Shown: positions 1-10,305, counted from the stretch's first letter. The stretch is DNA of 64,000 nucleotides from Bacteroidaceae bacterium (GCA_902362375.1 CABIVS010000007.1:62001-126000); one strand, 5' to 3'. Translations and numbers: made by a program. The notes: generated by a model from the sequence alone, not told the origin.

Positions 1-45
1 CCCAAAAGCCGCTCATTTGTAGGGGGTATTAATGTTACATTCTAA
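1..45 (+). CDS. SusC-type TonB-dependent transporter, C-terminal tail only (partial)
   Basis: Frame 1 from the window edge reads PKSRSFVGGINVTF and then TAA at 43-45. An ending in F-G-(V/I)-N-V-T-F is the usual last beta-strand of a SusC outer-membrane barrel. It lies 26 bases before a SusD gene on the same strand, the normal SusC-SusD order. I infer that this is the transporter partner of the following SusD in the pectin locus. Only 14 residues are visible, so nothing can be said about its plug or TonB box. Confidence 0.8.
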   Translation, partial: PKSRSFVGGINVTF

Positions 46-71
46 CCCATAAATAGAAAGGAAATACATAT

Positions 72-2069
72 ATGAAAACTTATATAAAATCAATATTATT
101 AGGAACCGGACTGCTGGGATTGTTTTCATGCAGTGATTTTCTCGATCAGTCTTCCCCTTCGGAATTAAAAGGAGAAAACGTCTTTAACTCTGTTGTATAT
201 ACAGAACAGGCGTTAAACAAGGTATATGCCGATTTGACATACGACCATACTTATGGTTCTCGTATCCCTATTAATTTTGGTAATAATACAGATATCGAAC
301 TGGCAAATGCAACCAAGCAATCTGAAGTTCATCAGAATTCAGAAAGAGGATTAGGAAACTACTATCTAAGCAAAGGATGGGATAAACTCGATACAAACTG
401 GGAAAGATGCTTTGCTATTATTGAAAATGCCAACATCGTTATTGATGGTATTCGTAATAGTGATCTGTTAGCAGAAGGGACTACCACTCGTAAACCAATG
501 CTTCGCTATTTAGGAGAAGCATTGACCATGCGTGCAATGGTATATTATGATATTGTTAAAAATTACGGAGATGTCCCTATGCGTTTTGAACCTACTCAAG
601 CTGACGGTTCTAACATGTATGCAGCAAAAACAGACCGTGACGTTATCTTAGACCAACTATTAGATGATCTGGATGAAGCTGCAAATTATCTTCCTTGGGC
701 AGGTGAAGACGGATACACAACAGAACATGCCACTGCAGGTTTTGCACATGGTCTATTTGCCCGTATTGCTTTATCACGTGCCGGATATAGCATCCGCGAA
801 CAGGCAAAAACAGGTTATAGAAATCATCCGACTTGCAGTGACGGACAATTCCCCACTCAACGCCCGTCAGAAGCAGAAGTTCAAAAACTACACGAACGTG
901 CATTGGCACATTTGGATATTGTAGTTAGTAAACAAGTTCATAAATTGAATCCGTCTTTTGAGAACCAATGGGATTTGATCAACAAGCGGACATTAGATAC
1001 TAAATATTACGAAAATCTATACGAGGTAGCTCACGGATTAGGAAGATCAGGTGAAATGGGATACAGTACCGGAGTTCGTATTAATGGTGCCAGCAATAAA
1101 TATGGCGCAAAAGGCAACAGTAGTGGTAACATCAGACTCACAGCTTCTTATATCTTGTCTTTTGACAATAACGACAGCCGTAGAGACATTACATGCGCCT
1201 ATTATGAATTAAAACAGACTACAGTAGACAATAAAGCAGTCATAAAAGAGACATTGCTTTCCAACTCTCCTTTCAGTGCTTACGTAGCAAAATGGGATAT
1301 CCGTAGAATGGACGATGCAATCATCTCTTTGGCACAAAATACAGACCAGAAATGGGCTCCGGGTATTAACTGGGTAGTGATGCGTTATTCTGATATTTTA
1401 TTAATGTATGCTGAAGTTATGTATAACTTGTATGGATTAGAAAGTAGCAATCCAAACGGCACCACTACTAAAACCGCACTTGAAGCTTTGACAGAAGTAC
1501 ACATTCGTGCTTTCGATACTGCTGCCCAGACTGCTGCCAAAACAGCAATTGAAGCATCTGCCCGAAACAACTTCATGGAAGCACTTGACCAGGAACGTGC
1601 ATGGGAATTTGCAGGAGAATGTGTTCGAAAATACGATCTGATACGTTGGGGAACACTCTCTGAAAAACTGGATCAGTTCAGGACAGACTATAAAGCCATG
1701 ATTGAAACAGCTCCTAAATTTATCTTCTACAAAATGAAAAGTGATGATCCATATTCAATTGATATGAACAGTATCACTTGGCGTACTGAACAAATTCCTA
1801 CCGACCTTAGAGACCTTGAGGATCCTGATAAAGTGAAGGAAGCTGCAAAGACTGCAGGTTATGAGTATGTTACTGGTTGGGGAACTAACTATGAATGGAA
1901 GAAAGGAGTAGCAGATACTAGCAAAACAACCAATGATTTAAATCTTGAGTATGTAGATGATATCAGCAGTGGTTTAAATACTACAATCAAAAATAGACAT
2001 CTATTACCAATAGGCTCCAAAACAGTTTCGGATGCCAATGGATACATAGAAAACTCCTATAACTTCTAA
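72..2069 (+). CDS. SusD/RagB-family outer-membrane glycan-binding lipoprotein
   Basis: A 665-residue SusD homologue. The N-terminus is a lipoprotein signal with lipobox LFSC (Cys20) followed by SDFLDQSSPSE, the typical SusD start. The body has the TPR-like helical core, with the family motif GEALTMRAMVYYDIVKNYGDVP near residue 150 and a C-terminal segment ending in a DANGYIENSYNF-like stretch. SusD proteins cap a SusC barrel and capture oligosaccharide at the cell surface. It directly follows the SusC tail and precedes another surface lipoprotein. Its neighbours are pectin esterases, a GH105 and a hybrid sensor, so homogalacturonan or another pectin is the likely ligand. That ligand is inferred from context. 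At 665 residues it is longer than many SusDs (about 500-600). Confidence 0.93.
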   Translation: MKTYIKSILLGTGLLGLFSCSDFLDQSSPSELKGENVFNSVVYTEQALNKVYADLTYDHTYGSRIPINFGNNTDIELANATKQSEVHQNSERGLGNYYLSKGWDKLDTNWERCFAIIENANIVIDGIRNSDLLAEGTTTRKPMLRYLGEALTMRAMVYYDIVKNYGDVPMRFEPTQADGSNMYAAKTDRDVILDQLLDDLDEAANYLPWAGEDGYTTEHATAGFAHGLFARIALSRAGYSIREQAKTGYRNHPTCSDGQFPTQRPSEAEVQKLHERALAHLDIVVSKQVHKLNPSFENQWDLINKRTLDTKYYENLYEVAHGLGRSGEMGYSTGVRINGASNKYGAKGNSSGNIRLTASYILSFDNNDSRRDITCAYYELKQTTVDNKAVIKETLLSNSPFSAYVAKWDIRRMDDAIISLAQNTDQKWAPGINWVVMRYSDILLMYAEVMYNLYGLESSNPNGTTTKTALEALTEVHIRAFDTAAQTAAKTAIEASARNNFMEALDQERAWEFAGECVRKYDLIRWGTLSEKLDQFRTDYKAMIETAPKFIFYKMKSDDPYSIDMNSITWRTEQIPTDLRDLEDPDKVKEAAKTAGYEYVTGWGTNYEWKKGVADTSKTTNDLNLEYVDDISSGLNTTIKNRHLLPIGSKTVSDANGYIENSYNF

Positions 2070-2102
2070 TAAATGTATGAATATCATTCAATAATTGATC
2101 TC

Positions 2103-3713
2103 ATGAACATGAATATTATCAAATCAACAAAATATACGGTTTTATCAGGACTTTTTATAGTCCTGACCGTACTGCTTTCATCGTGTGAGAAAGCAAATGA
2201 TTGGGAAACAGACAGTGCCTACAATCGTCTGTTCCGTAGTACTAAACTGGCAGTCAGCCCTAGCATCAACGATGCTGAAGTTATATGGAATAATACAATC
2301 AATACCGATTATTATATCATTGAAGTGAATACTTCTGAACTCACCGCTGAAAATTATCAGGAAGGCTCTGTTATTTTCGGAGAGGATAAGAGTATAAAAA
2401 GCTCTCCATACACTATTGAGGGATTGGATGCAAATACCAATTACTATATTCGTATTCGCTCATGCTCAGAAATAGCATCACCTTCCAAATGGGTATATCC
2501 GGAAAATACAAGCTTTAAGACTAAAACAGAACAGTTAATTGAAGATATCTCAACCATCACCGGTTCTACTGCCATTATCACATGGAAAAAGAATCAGAGT
2601 GTAACTCATTTCCTACTGACGAACACAGAAACTTCAGCAGTTACAAACATTCCAATCACTTCGGAAATGAATGCTAAAGGTAGTTACCAACTTACAGGAC
2701 TGGCTGCTTCTACCGCATATACTATTGGTATATACAATACTGTCAGTGGTGAAGAAATTTTGAGAGGTGAGAAATCATTCCAAACTACAGAAAACTTCCC
2801 GGACGGTTATACACCTGTATATCTTACAGCTGCTGATGATCCTAATGAGGTGCTTGCTGCTCAAAGTGGAAATATCGTTCTGGTTGTGCCTCACTCTACA
2901 ACGATCACATTCAATAAAGCTGTCATTGTACCTGAAACTATTACATCAATAGTATTTTGGGGAGCAAGTGGAGGAGCTGAACAAGCAACGATGACAACTA
3001 AAACTATTTTGACTTTAGGAAATAAGGATGTGGTACGTTTCTATAACTTAAATGCCGATGCGCAGGGAGATTATTTCTTTAATCTTCAGAAGAGTACAGA
3101 AATGACAGATGATATAGCAACTAGTATCAACACTCTATTAATAGAGAATTGTACGATAAACAATTCTAAATCGTTAGTAAGAGCTAAAGAAGGTACTAGT
3201 ATTCAAATCAATAAAGTTAGTGTAAGTAAATCTATTATCAACGGTTGTAGCGGAGATATGTTTGCTTATAAAGAATCAACAGTTGCCCAAATCCCTGTTA
3301 CTGAAATAACTAATAGTACCTTGATTAAGCCACAAGGACGAATCTTCTATGCAGGAAATGCAGCTTCTTTCTCCATCGATTATTGTACGATGTATGGCTG
3401 GGGAGGTTCAAAAGCATTATTAGAATTAGGAGATAAAAATACGACAGGAATGTCCTTAGCTATCAAAAATACAATCTTGGCTAATGGTGGAAGCAGTAGA
3501 AAAGCTCATAATGCAAATGCAGCTGCAAATCTTAGTCTGACTATCGAGAAAGTTTATGGTACTAATGATATGACATTCCATAGTACTCTTGGTGATGTAA
3601 CCAAATATGATAAATCATCTGCGGAAGTGTTCGAAAATCCGGAAGAAGGAAACTTCAAAATCATAGATGCCCTATTCCCAAGTGGCATTGGTGATCCTCG
3701 CTGGACAGAATAA
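2103..3713 (+). CDS. Surface lipoprotein with fibronectin III-like domains and a beta-helix-like C-terminus (DUF4957/DUF5123 type)
   Basis: The frame opens at 2073, but a lipoprotein signal begins at ATG 2103 (MNMNIIKS) or ATG 2109, reaching lipobox LLSSC, so I place the start at 2103. After the Cys come two beta-rich fibronectin III-like segments (about residues 40-125 and 140-230, with the typical Y-x-I-x-I-x-T turns). A repetitive Asn/Ser-rich region follows (about 240-535) with short strands such as INTLLIENCTINNSK and AIKNTILANGG, as in right-handed beta-helices. Proteins of this make-up often follow SusC/SusD and are thought to be surface glycan-binding proteins. A lyase role cannot be excluded, because pectate lyases also use a beta-helix, but I saw no catalytic signature. 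It is probably co-transcribed with the SusD 33 bases upstream. Confidence 0.75.
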   Translation: MNMNIIKSTKYTVLSGLFIVLTVLLSSCEKANDWETDSAYNRLFRSTKLAVSPSINDAEVIWNNTINTDYYIIEVNTSELTAENYQEGSVIFGEDKSIKSSPYTIEGLDANTNYYIRIRSCSEIASPSKWVYPENTSFKTKTEQLIEDISTITGSTAIITWKKNQSVTHFLLTNTETSAVTNIPITSEMNAKGSYQLTGLAASTAYTIGIYNTVSGEEILRGEKSFQTTENFPDGYTPVYLTAADDPNEVLAAQSGNIVLVVPHSTTITFNKAVIVPETITSIVFWGASGGAEQATMTTKTILTLGNKDVVRFYNLNADAQGDYFFNLQKSTEMTDDIATSINTLLIENCTINNSKSLVRAKEGTSIQINKVSVSKSIINGCSGDMFAYKESTVAQIPVTEITNSTLIKPQGRIFYAGNAASFSIDYCTMYGWGGSKALLELGDKNTTGMSLAIKNTILANGGSSRKAHNANAAANLSLTIEKVYGTNDMTFHSTLGDVTKYDKSSAEVFENPEEGNFKIIDALFPSGIGDPRWTE

Positions 3714-3750
3714 GAAAATAATGGAATGTCTGAAAAGACATACTAAAATT

Positions 3751-3781
3751 GAAAGGCTATCATTTTATCTGATAGCCTTTC
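3751..3781. terminator. Bidirectional terminator between convergent genes
   Basis: A perfect 12-base stem (GAAAGGCTATCA, 3751-3762, with TGATAGCCTTTC, 3770-3781) closes a 7-base loop. It lies between the lipoprotein gene ending at 3713 on the plus strand and the regulator ending at 3785 on the minus strand. A smaller perfect hairpin, ATGTCT-GAAA-AGACAT, sits just before it at 3726-3741. Confidence 0.8.
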
Positions 3782-3784
3782 TTG

Positions 3785-6700
3785 TTATCTCCCCACTCTA
3801 TCCCGATACTCCGTAGGCGTCATTCCAACCTGTGCTTTAAAGCATTTACTGAAATAACGCGGATCATTAATGCCTACCATATACGAAATCTGGGTCATAT
3901 TAAATTCTCCGGTTTCTATTAATTGTGTAGCCCGCTTGATACGCATTTCTTTGATAAATTCAATCGGAGCCAGTCCGGTAAGTGTTTTCAGCTTCTTGAA
4001 GAAAACAGAACGGCTGACAGCCAGTTCCCGAACCAGATCATCTACCACCAGTTCTCCATTATCCATGTTCTGCTCCATCAACTCTACCAATTTATCCATA
4101 AACTTACGGTCGTTGGGAGACATTTCGAGAGTTGCAGGTACAGTTTCGGAGGCATCTTCTTCAGCAGACGGCATATCCGTAGCCACAGGCGCTACCTCCT
4201 GGCCGGTAGAAATATTGATATGCATCAGACTATCCCGGTAGAAACTTTGCAGTTTCTTACGCTGCATCAACAGATTTTCCACACGGGCTTGCAAATAGGT
4301 AGCACTGAAAGGCTTCGTTATATAATCGTCCGCACCATATTCCAGTCCCTCCAGTTTGCTTTCAATCGTAGTTTTGGCAGTAAGCAAGATGATAGGTATA
4401 TGGCTGGTCGTCATATCCGCACGCAGTTCGCGCGTCATTTCGATACCATCTTTCTCAGGCATCATCACGTCACTGATGATAATATCCGGCAGATACTTCA
4501 AAGCTTTGCTTGCCCCCTCCTTACCGTCAGCAGCTTCCACCACCCGGTACATCGGAGAAAATATACTGCGCAAGAATTCACGTAACTCCTGATTATCTTC
4601 GACTAACAACATCAATTCTTTGGAGTTCTCTTCTTTCGCAAATTCTTCCCCATACACATCTTCAATCTTCTCCGAATCATCGCTTACCAACGTTTCAGAC
4701 TGAATGGAAGAATTGGCTATATCCACTACTTGTCCCATTCTTGCCGGAGCAACCGCATCTTCCAGAATAAACTCGGCTTCCTTATCATAATGTTCTTTTC
4801 CCTTTAGGAAATCTACTTTGAAGCAACTCCCTTCTCCCAAATGACTATCAACGGAAATAGTCGCTTTATGCATTTCCACCAACTCTTTCACAAATGAAAG
4901 TCCGATACCCGTACTAGCCTGATTGAAAAGATTCTTATCCACCAGATTCTCAAAACGGACAAACAGTGACTTCTTTTTATTTTCCGCAATACCGATACCC
5001 TGATCTTGCACGCCAATAGAAACTGTATTTTCATCTTCACGGATAAACACAGTAATCATCTTACCATTCGGCGTATATTTAAATGCATTGGAAAGCAAAT
5101 TGAATACAATCTTTTCCAGCTTATCGGCATCCACCCAAAGATAAAGATGTTCCTTTTCGGTCTGGAACAGAAAGTCAATCCGATGTTCTTCGGCCACAGC
5201 TTCAAAATTATCCATCACCTTACGGACGAAAGGTACAATATCCAGCCGCTGCACCTGCATCTTCATCTTCTTATTCTGAATCTTGCGGAAATCCAGAATC
5301 TGATTGACAAGACGGAGCATCCGATTGGTATTCCGTTCAACCACCACTAACTGTTCGCGAGCATCAGCCGGCAATTTATCATTCTTCAAGACCTGCTCCA
5401 CCGGACCTGCTATCAACGTAAGCGGGGTACGCAACTCATGCGATATATTAGTAAAGAAACGTAGTTTTATATCCGAAATCTGCTGTTCGACCGAAACCTC
5501 ATGCTTCAACCGATAAATGGTAAACAGGATATAAACGGCTACGAAAATAATAATCAGAATAAAAAGTACATAAAGCACATAAGCTACCGGCGTCTCCCAG
5601 AAAGAAGGAAGAATAACAATGTTCAGCAGACGTTCATTATCCACCCACACACCATCACTATTCGTTGAACGAACACGGAGCACATACTCTCCTTTCGGAA
5701 GATTCGTATAAGTCACACTACGCTGTTTGTCGGCAAAAGTCCACTGTTTCTCAAATCCGTCGAGAATATAAGCATACTGTATATTCTGCGGATTGGTATA
5801 ATCAAGTGCCGCAAAGTGAACGGAGAAAATATTCTCTTTGTGTGAGAGCACCAATGGGTCGGTATCGTCAATATCCACCTTCAGCAAGGAGTCATCTCCG
5901 GGTGTAATATCCTCATTAGTCACCATCAGCTTGGAGAATACGATAGGTGGGATATAGCTACTCTTACGAATAGAGTCGGGATTAAATATAAAGACTCCGC
6001 CACTGGCACCGAAAAGCATACTTCCTTTAGCCGTCAATGTGGAAGCCGCTTCACTAAAGCGCACCGGGAAAGTAATACTACGTTCATCGTAACTTTCAAA
6101 ACGTTCTTCTGACGGAATAAACTTACAAATCCCATTCTCCGTACTAATCCATAAATTCTCCTTACTATCTTCGCGGACAGAAAGCAAGACGTCAGAAGGA
6201 AGACCGTCCAGTACGGAATATGATTTGAACTCTCCATGACCGTCTTTACTGATAGATACCAGTTTGTTGAGTCCCCCGCCGAAAGTAGCCAGATAAAGTT
6301 CCTTTTTCTTAGTGGAAATAATCCAATGGACATCATTATTACTCAAACTTTGCGTATCGTTCGGCATACGGGAGAAATGATAGAACTGCACATCCTCCGG
6401 TTTCTTAAAGTTCTCATCAAAAGCAACAGCTCCCGTAGTTGTGCCTACCCACAGACGTCCATTATGATCGGAAGTAATGAAACGCGCTTTGTAGCAAGGA
6501 TCAATCGGATATCCTTTCAGATTGTTCCGGTGATTGATAAACAACGTCTTTCCTGCTTCATTCTCCGTGATATAATTGATACCTCCGGCAAAAGTCGCTA
6601 CCCAGATACGACCATAATGATCTTCATAGATACAATACACATTGTTATCGCTCAAACTGTACATATCTTCTTCACGATGAAGATAACGGGTCAGTTTATA

Positions 6701-8320
6701 AGACATTCCGTTGGAAGAAGTCGGCTCGGCACGGACAAGTCCGTCTCCTTTTGTCGCAATCCAGATCATTCCTTTCGAATCCTGAATAACAAAATAAACA
6801 GTTCCCAACATGGGAGTACCAGTAGTAGAAACGATGCCACTTTCGGTCAGATATCCCTTATAATTTTTGTCGGCATCATACATACGAAGCATACCGTCTT
6901 TCAAACCGACCCACAGATTACCCAGTTTGTCTTCACACAGGGCACGCACCTCATTATGCAATGATTCATGTTCATGCGGCATAGGAGTCATCATCGCGAA
7001 AGGCACATTCCGATAAGTCACTTTCTCCAATCCCTTAGAGTGGGTGCAAAGCCATAAATTACCTTGTTTGTCGGAAAAAGCCGAATGAATCTTATTGGAA
7101 AAACGCCAGTCACGGCTACCCAATTCATTATAGAAAGGAACCAACCGCTTTTTTTGAGGATCAAAATAAGAGAAACCTCCTCCGTAAGGATGTACCCAAA
7201 GATATCCGTTTACATCTTCATGGATATGGAAGGCCGGACGGGAACGTTCGGGATTACTGTATTCAATAAGAATCTGTTCACGGGTCACCACTCCGGTCGA
7301 AGGATTAAAATGGGCTACAACACCCGGTTCTTCCTGTTCAAACCACACTTCCGAAGCACGGTCTACATAAGCAGAAAGGATCGGTTTTGCGGGTAAAGCC
7401 TTGCAAGTCAGGAATGAATAATGCACATTTGTTTTAGTCCGCAAGTTGTAAGTAAAGAAACCATCCGAATCAGTAGTGATCACAGAGATGTCCGGTGCAA
7501 CCGGATGAATAGAAGTGATCCGTCCTTTCGTGGGGAGCTCGATCAACGTAAATTCTCCGCTTTCTTTCTGATAAGACCAGATGCGTCCATGATCGGAGGC
7601 AAAGCAAATGTCCTTATCCCGCTCCTGTACTGCATAAAAAGCTTGGTTCATTCCGCCAAACTTTCCTTTTGTCTCCGTAAAGTAAGAGTCCGGTTCTTTC
7701 TTTTCGGGGCGGATCATGCCGAGACCGTTATCTGTCAACAGCCAGTCATTGCCTGCTTTATCTTGATGTACTTTGAGTATATGTAGAGAGGGAAATAACT
7801 CCGTCTTACTGGAATAAATATCCCATGTCAGGCGATTATTCTCATCCGGATGAGTCTGGATTCGGATAGCTCCGTCATTTTCTGTCAGCAGCCAGACGGT
7901 TCCATTCGGCATCACCTCAATGGTATGTACATTGAAAGCGCTTCCCTCTTCTCCGGCAGCAGGCACCTGTTCAAAAGTCTCCGTCTTCGGATCGAAACGA
8001 TGGACACGATTATCATAGGTCAGTAGCCACAGAAAACCGTAACGGTCTTCATAGATACGATCTACACGGTTATTGGTCAAACTGATATAGTTTCCCTGAC
8101 GGGCCTTGTATGTTTTAAAGGTATAACCGTTGAAACGGTTGATGCCATCCCAAGTGGCAAACCAAAGATTGTCTTTGTGATCCTGCAAGATGTTCATCAC
8201 CGTATTTTGGGATAATCCATCTTCAGTAGAATAGTGGGTGAAAAAACAGTGCTGCTGTGCATGTGTCAAGAACACAATAGCTAGCAAAAAGATTACTAAA
8301 ATTAAGGTTTTCTTCATCAT
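3785..8320 (-). CDS. Hybrid two-component system sensor-regulator (HTCS), likely regulator of the pectin locus
   Basis: A 1511-residue one-protein signalling chain. After a signal peptide (ending near THAQ, residue 21) come repeated W/L-rich beta-propeller blades of the Reg_prop type (about 25-780), with recurring ED(R/H)xGxLW(V/I) units. A Y_Y_Y domain (about 800-895) and one membrane helix (about 905-935) follow. The histidine kinase has the H-box FFTNISHELRTPLT (His961), N-box LLSNAFKYTPNGK and G-boxes DQGIGI and STGIGLSFVK. A receiver domain contains SDVMMPEKDG (Asp1284), and an AraC-type DNA-binding domain ends the chain (about 1405-1511, with MTQISYMVGINDPRYFSKCFK). HTCS proteins sense a released oligosaccharide in the periplasm and activate the adjacent locus. 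The phosphorylation residues are present, so it looks functional. It is flanked by SusD and pectin esterases and is transcribed alone. Confidence 0.96.
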   Translation of the reverse strand: MMKKTLILVIFLLAIVFLTHAQQHCFFTHYSTEDGLSQNTVMNILQDHKDNLWFATWDGINRFNGYTFKTYKARQGNYISLTNNRVDRIYEDRYGFLWLLTYDNRVHRFDPKTETFEQVPAAGEEGSAFNVHTIEVMPNGTVWLLTENDGAIRIQTHPDENNRLTWDIYSSKTELFPSLHILKVHQDKAGNDWLLTDNGLGMIRPEKKEPDSYFTETKGKFGGMNQAFYAVQERDKDICFASDHGRIWSYQKESGEFTLIELPTKGRITSIHPVAPDISVITTDSDGFFTYNLRTKTNVHYSFLTCKALPAKPILSAYVDRASEVWFEQEEPGVVAHFNPSTGVVTREQILIEYSNPERSRPAFHIHEDVNGYLWVHPYGGGFSYFDPQKKRLVPFYNELGSRDWRFSNKIHSAFSDKQGNLWLCTHSKGLEKVTYRNVPFAMMTPMPHEHESLHNEVRALCEDKLGNLWVGLKDGMLRMYDADKNYKGYLTESGIVSTTGTPMLGTVYFVIQDSKGMIWIATKGDGLVRAEPTSSNGMSYKLTRYLHREEDMYSLSDNNVYCIYEDHYGRIWVATFAGGINYITENEAGKTLFINHRNNLKGYPIDPCYKARFITSDHNGRLWVGTTTGAVAFDENFKKPEDVQFYHFSRMPNDTQSLSNNDVHWIISTKKKELYLATFGGGLNKLVSISKDGHGEFKSYSVLDGLPSDVLLSVREDSKENLWISTENGICKFIPSEERFESYDERSITFPVRFSEAASTLTAKGSMLFGASGGVFIFNPDSIRKSSYIPPIVFSKLMVTNEDITPGDDSLLKVDIDDTDPLVLSHKENIFSVHFAALDYTNPQNIQYAYILDGFEKQWTFADKQRSVTYTNLPKGEYVLRVRSTNSDGVWVDNERLLNIVILPSFWETPVAYVLYVLFILIIIFVAVYILFTIYRLKHEVSVEQQISDIKLRFFTNISHELRTPLTLIAGPVEQVLKNDKLPADAREQLVVVERNTNRMLRLVNQILDFRKIQNKKMKMQVQRLDIVPFVRKVMDNFEAVAEEHRIDFLFQTEKEHLYLWVDADKLEKIVFNLLSNAFKYTPNGKMITVFIREDENTVSIGVQDQGIGIAENKKKSLFVRFENLVDKNLFNQASTGIGLSFVKELVEMHKATISVDSHLGEGSCFKVDFLKGKEHYDKEAEFILEDAVAPARMGQVVDIANSSIQSETLVSDDSEKIEDVYGEEFAKEENSKELMLLVEDNQELREFLRSIFSPMYRVVEAADGKEGASKALKYLPDIIISDVMMPEKDGIEMTRELRADMTTSHIPIILLTAKTTIESKLEGLEYGADDYITKPFSATYLQARVENLLMQRKKLQSFYRDSLMHINISTGQEVAPVATDMPSAEEDASETVPATLEMSPNDRKFMDKLVELMEQNMDNGELVVDDLVRELAVSRSVFFKKLKTLTGLAPIEFIKEMRIKRATQLIETGEFNMTQISYMVGINDPRYFSKCFKAQVGMTPTEYRDRVGR

Positions 8321-8429
8321 ATCACTCGGTTCTGTGCCGTAAAGATAGAAAAATACTTGTAGTTTAATGCAATCTTTAGCGGCTATTTAACAGAATCGGA
8401 CCATTCTATAGAACAAGTCATCAATTTTA

Positions 8430-8495
8430 GACATAAGAATAAAAGAACAAAATATCTTGTCGGATTCTGTTTTTTCGCTCTTTTGTTCTTATGTC
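8430..8495 (-). terminator. Long imperfect hairpin downstream of the CE12-CE8 gene
   Basis: The arms at 8430-8448 and 8477-8495 (gacataagaataaaagaac against gctcttttgttcttatgtc) pair with few mismatches or G-U pairs. They lie between the end of the leftward esterase gene (8566) and the start of the HTCS gene (8320). A likely role is to end esterase transcripts before the regulator. An outer pair, acagaatcgg near 8390 against a nearly complementary gtcggattctgt near 8459, may lengthen the stem. I saw no clear TAnnTTTG element for the HTCS gene in this gap. Confidence 0.5.
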
Positions 8496-8565
8496 CACTT
8501 ATTTATACTTCTGCTTTGTTGTTCTGCTGCTTCCAGCTAATTTGTTTCTTTACCTATTCATCAAA

Positions 8566-10305
8566 TCAGCGCTTTACCGTTATCAGTTTGTTTCCGTTCT
8601 CTACCGGATTCCAACCATCTTCTCCTGCCAGAACAGTTGTTATCTCATATCCTTTCAGATTTTTCAGTTGTCGGGAGAAAGCAGCACGTGCTTTCGGGTT
8701 GGCCCCTTCACCCCGATTTTCGTATTCGGCATAAAAGACTGTCTTTTCATTTTCTTTCTTGCCCCAATTATTCCAGCCGACAGGAAGGATATGTTTCCCC
8801 AACTCACAACGAATAAATACAGCCTGTGCATACGGACGCCAAGGACGGGACAGATATACTTTCTTGGCTTCCGGCTCTGCTGTCAACCGGCAATCGTAGA
8901 AGACATAGCCGTACTTTTTCCCTTTATCGGTAGAAGGAGCAGTGACATAGCCATCGCGTTTGCTATGAATGTGACAGCGATTAAAAACAGCGGTAGACCA
9001 GCCGAAAATAAAATCGACTGTTCCTTCAATATAGCAATCTTCGTAATATTGACGGCTTTGCTTCCCATATGTGTAGAGAGTATCTTGGAAGCCGAGGAAA
9101 CGGCAGTTCTTAAAATAGACACGGTCGGCAGATACAAAGCAGGCAACTGCCTGTCCTACGGGACCTGATGAGTTCTCAAAAGTGATATTTTCCGCATAGA
9201 AGTCGGGAGCATAGATATAGCAACTGGATGAACCGGAAGTTCCCATATTCTCACCGAATACATTTTTCTTGTTTGCGAAACCGTCATAAGTCAATATCGT
9301 ACCTTCTTCTCCAATCAGGGAAATATTAATCTTGGATTCAGGGATGATGAGTTTCTCTTTATAAGTACCCTTGCGAACCAGAATAGTGGTACGGATGTCT
9401 TTGCGAAAATCGGGAACAGCATCGATCGCTTCCTGCACGGTAAAGAAATCACCGCTACCATCTTGAGCCACTACATAATCGGATTGACGGATATATTTCG
9501 CCAATTCCGGAATTTCCTTGCCGATGGCATCCACAGCCAGCCCTGCAATAGTTCGCGCTCCGTATACATTCAAGTGAGTATTGTCTTCACGGCCTTTCGG
9601 AAAAGCAGGCACTTGATTGGGCTCAACAAACACAAATAATTTCTTAGATTCTATGGGTCCAAGTCCTTGTACCAGGTCATGAGTGATTTTATTCATATCA
9701 ATGAAAATCACTCCTAATTCTTTTGCCACATTACGGGGAGTATCCAGATAAGCACCATGTGTATCGAATAAAACAGCTCCTTCCTTCGGCTGTTCCTTTT
9801 CCCCCGGCGTGCGGCGGACATCTTTTGCAATGGCGTCATCCTTCGGTTGCACAAAGTTACGACGGACGATAGAGTTAAACAATACCGGTATTCCACCCTT
9901 GGCACGGGTTTCATTTACATAGCGGCGAAGAATCTCATCAAAAGTTGTCCCCGGATCAGTGTGACGGGTAGAGTCTGCTTTCTCATCGTTATGACCGAAC
10001 TGAATAAAGACATAATCTCCTTTTTTCACTTTGGAAATCACTTTTTCCCAACGTCCTTCACTGATAAAGCTCTTGGAACTGCGTCCGTTAGCAGCATGAT
10101 TGTCTATCCGTACATCTTCAGAAAAGAATCCGGGAAGCACCATTCCCCAACCACGTTCAGGGTTTCCTCCATCTATTTTCTTGTTAGCCATGGTCGAATC
10201 GCCTATCATGAAGATAGTGATAACCGGTTTGTCCGCACGAAATGCAGAAAAAAGAATGAAAACTGCGGCCAGCAGCCCCCACATTTTATGTCTTTGTGTC
10301 TTCAT
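8566..10305 (-). CDS. Secreted bifunctional esterase: rhamnogalacturonan acetylesterase-like SGNH domain (CE12) fused to pectin methylesterase (CE8)
   Basis: 579 residues with a signal peptide (about 1-25). The N-terminal half is an SGNH esterase: block I MIGDSTMANK (Ser37), an Asn-containing FGHND block and a C-terminal Asp/His pair in DNTHLNVYGA. This is the layout of CE12 rhamnogalacturonan or pectin acetylesterases. The C-terminal half (from about residue 285, DYVVAQDGSGDFFTVQEAI) is a pectinesterase beta-helix with the catalytic signatures GFQDTLY, VDFIFG and LSRPWRPYAQ. Together the halves would remove acetyl and methyl groups from pectin, opening it to lyases and hydrolases. It lies downstream of another CE8 and GH105, but with a 209-base gap holding 22-base-period repeats, so it may have its own promoter. 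Localisation is periplasmic or surface; no lipobox is visible. Confidence 0.93.
   Translation of the reverse strand: MKTQRHKMWGLLAAVFILFSAFRADKPVITIFMIGDSTMANKKIDGGNPERGWGMVLPGFFSEDVRIDNHAANGRSSKSFISEGRWEKVISKVKKGDYVFIQFGHNDEKADSTRHTDPGTTFDEILRRYVNETRAKGGIPVLFNSIVRRNFVQPKDDAIAKDVRRTPGEKEQPKEGAVLFDTHGAYLDTPRNVAKELGVIFIDMNKITHDLVQGLGPIESKKLFVFVEPNQVPAFPKGREDNTHLNVYGARTIAGLAVDAIGKEIPELAKYIRQSDYVVAQDGSGDFFTVQEAIDAVPDFRKDIRTTILVRKGTYKEKLIIPESKINISLIGEEGTILTYDGFANKKNVFGENMGTSGSSSCYIYAPDFYAENITFENSSGPVGQAVACFVSADRVYFKNCRFLGFQDTLYTYGKQSRQYYEDCYIEGTVDFIFGWSTAVFNRCHIHSKRDGYVTAPSTDKGKKYGYVFYDCRLTAEPEAKKVYLSRPWRPYAQAVFIRCELGKHILPVGWNNWGKKENEKTVFYAEYENRGEGANPKARAAFSRQLKNLKGYEITTVLAGEDGWNPVENGNKLITVKR

Noticed and set aside
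3870..7786. Plus-strand reading frames of up to 242 codons across the HTCS gene
   Set aside because: They are antisense to a 1511-residue protein with intact domains and have no family features.
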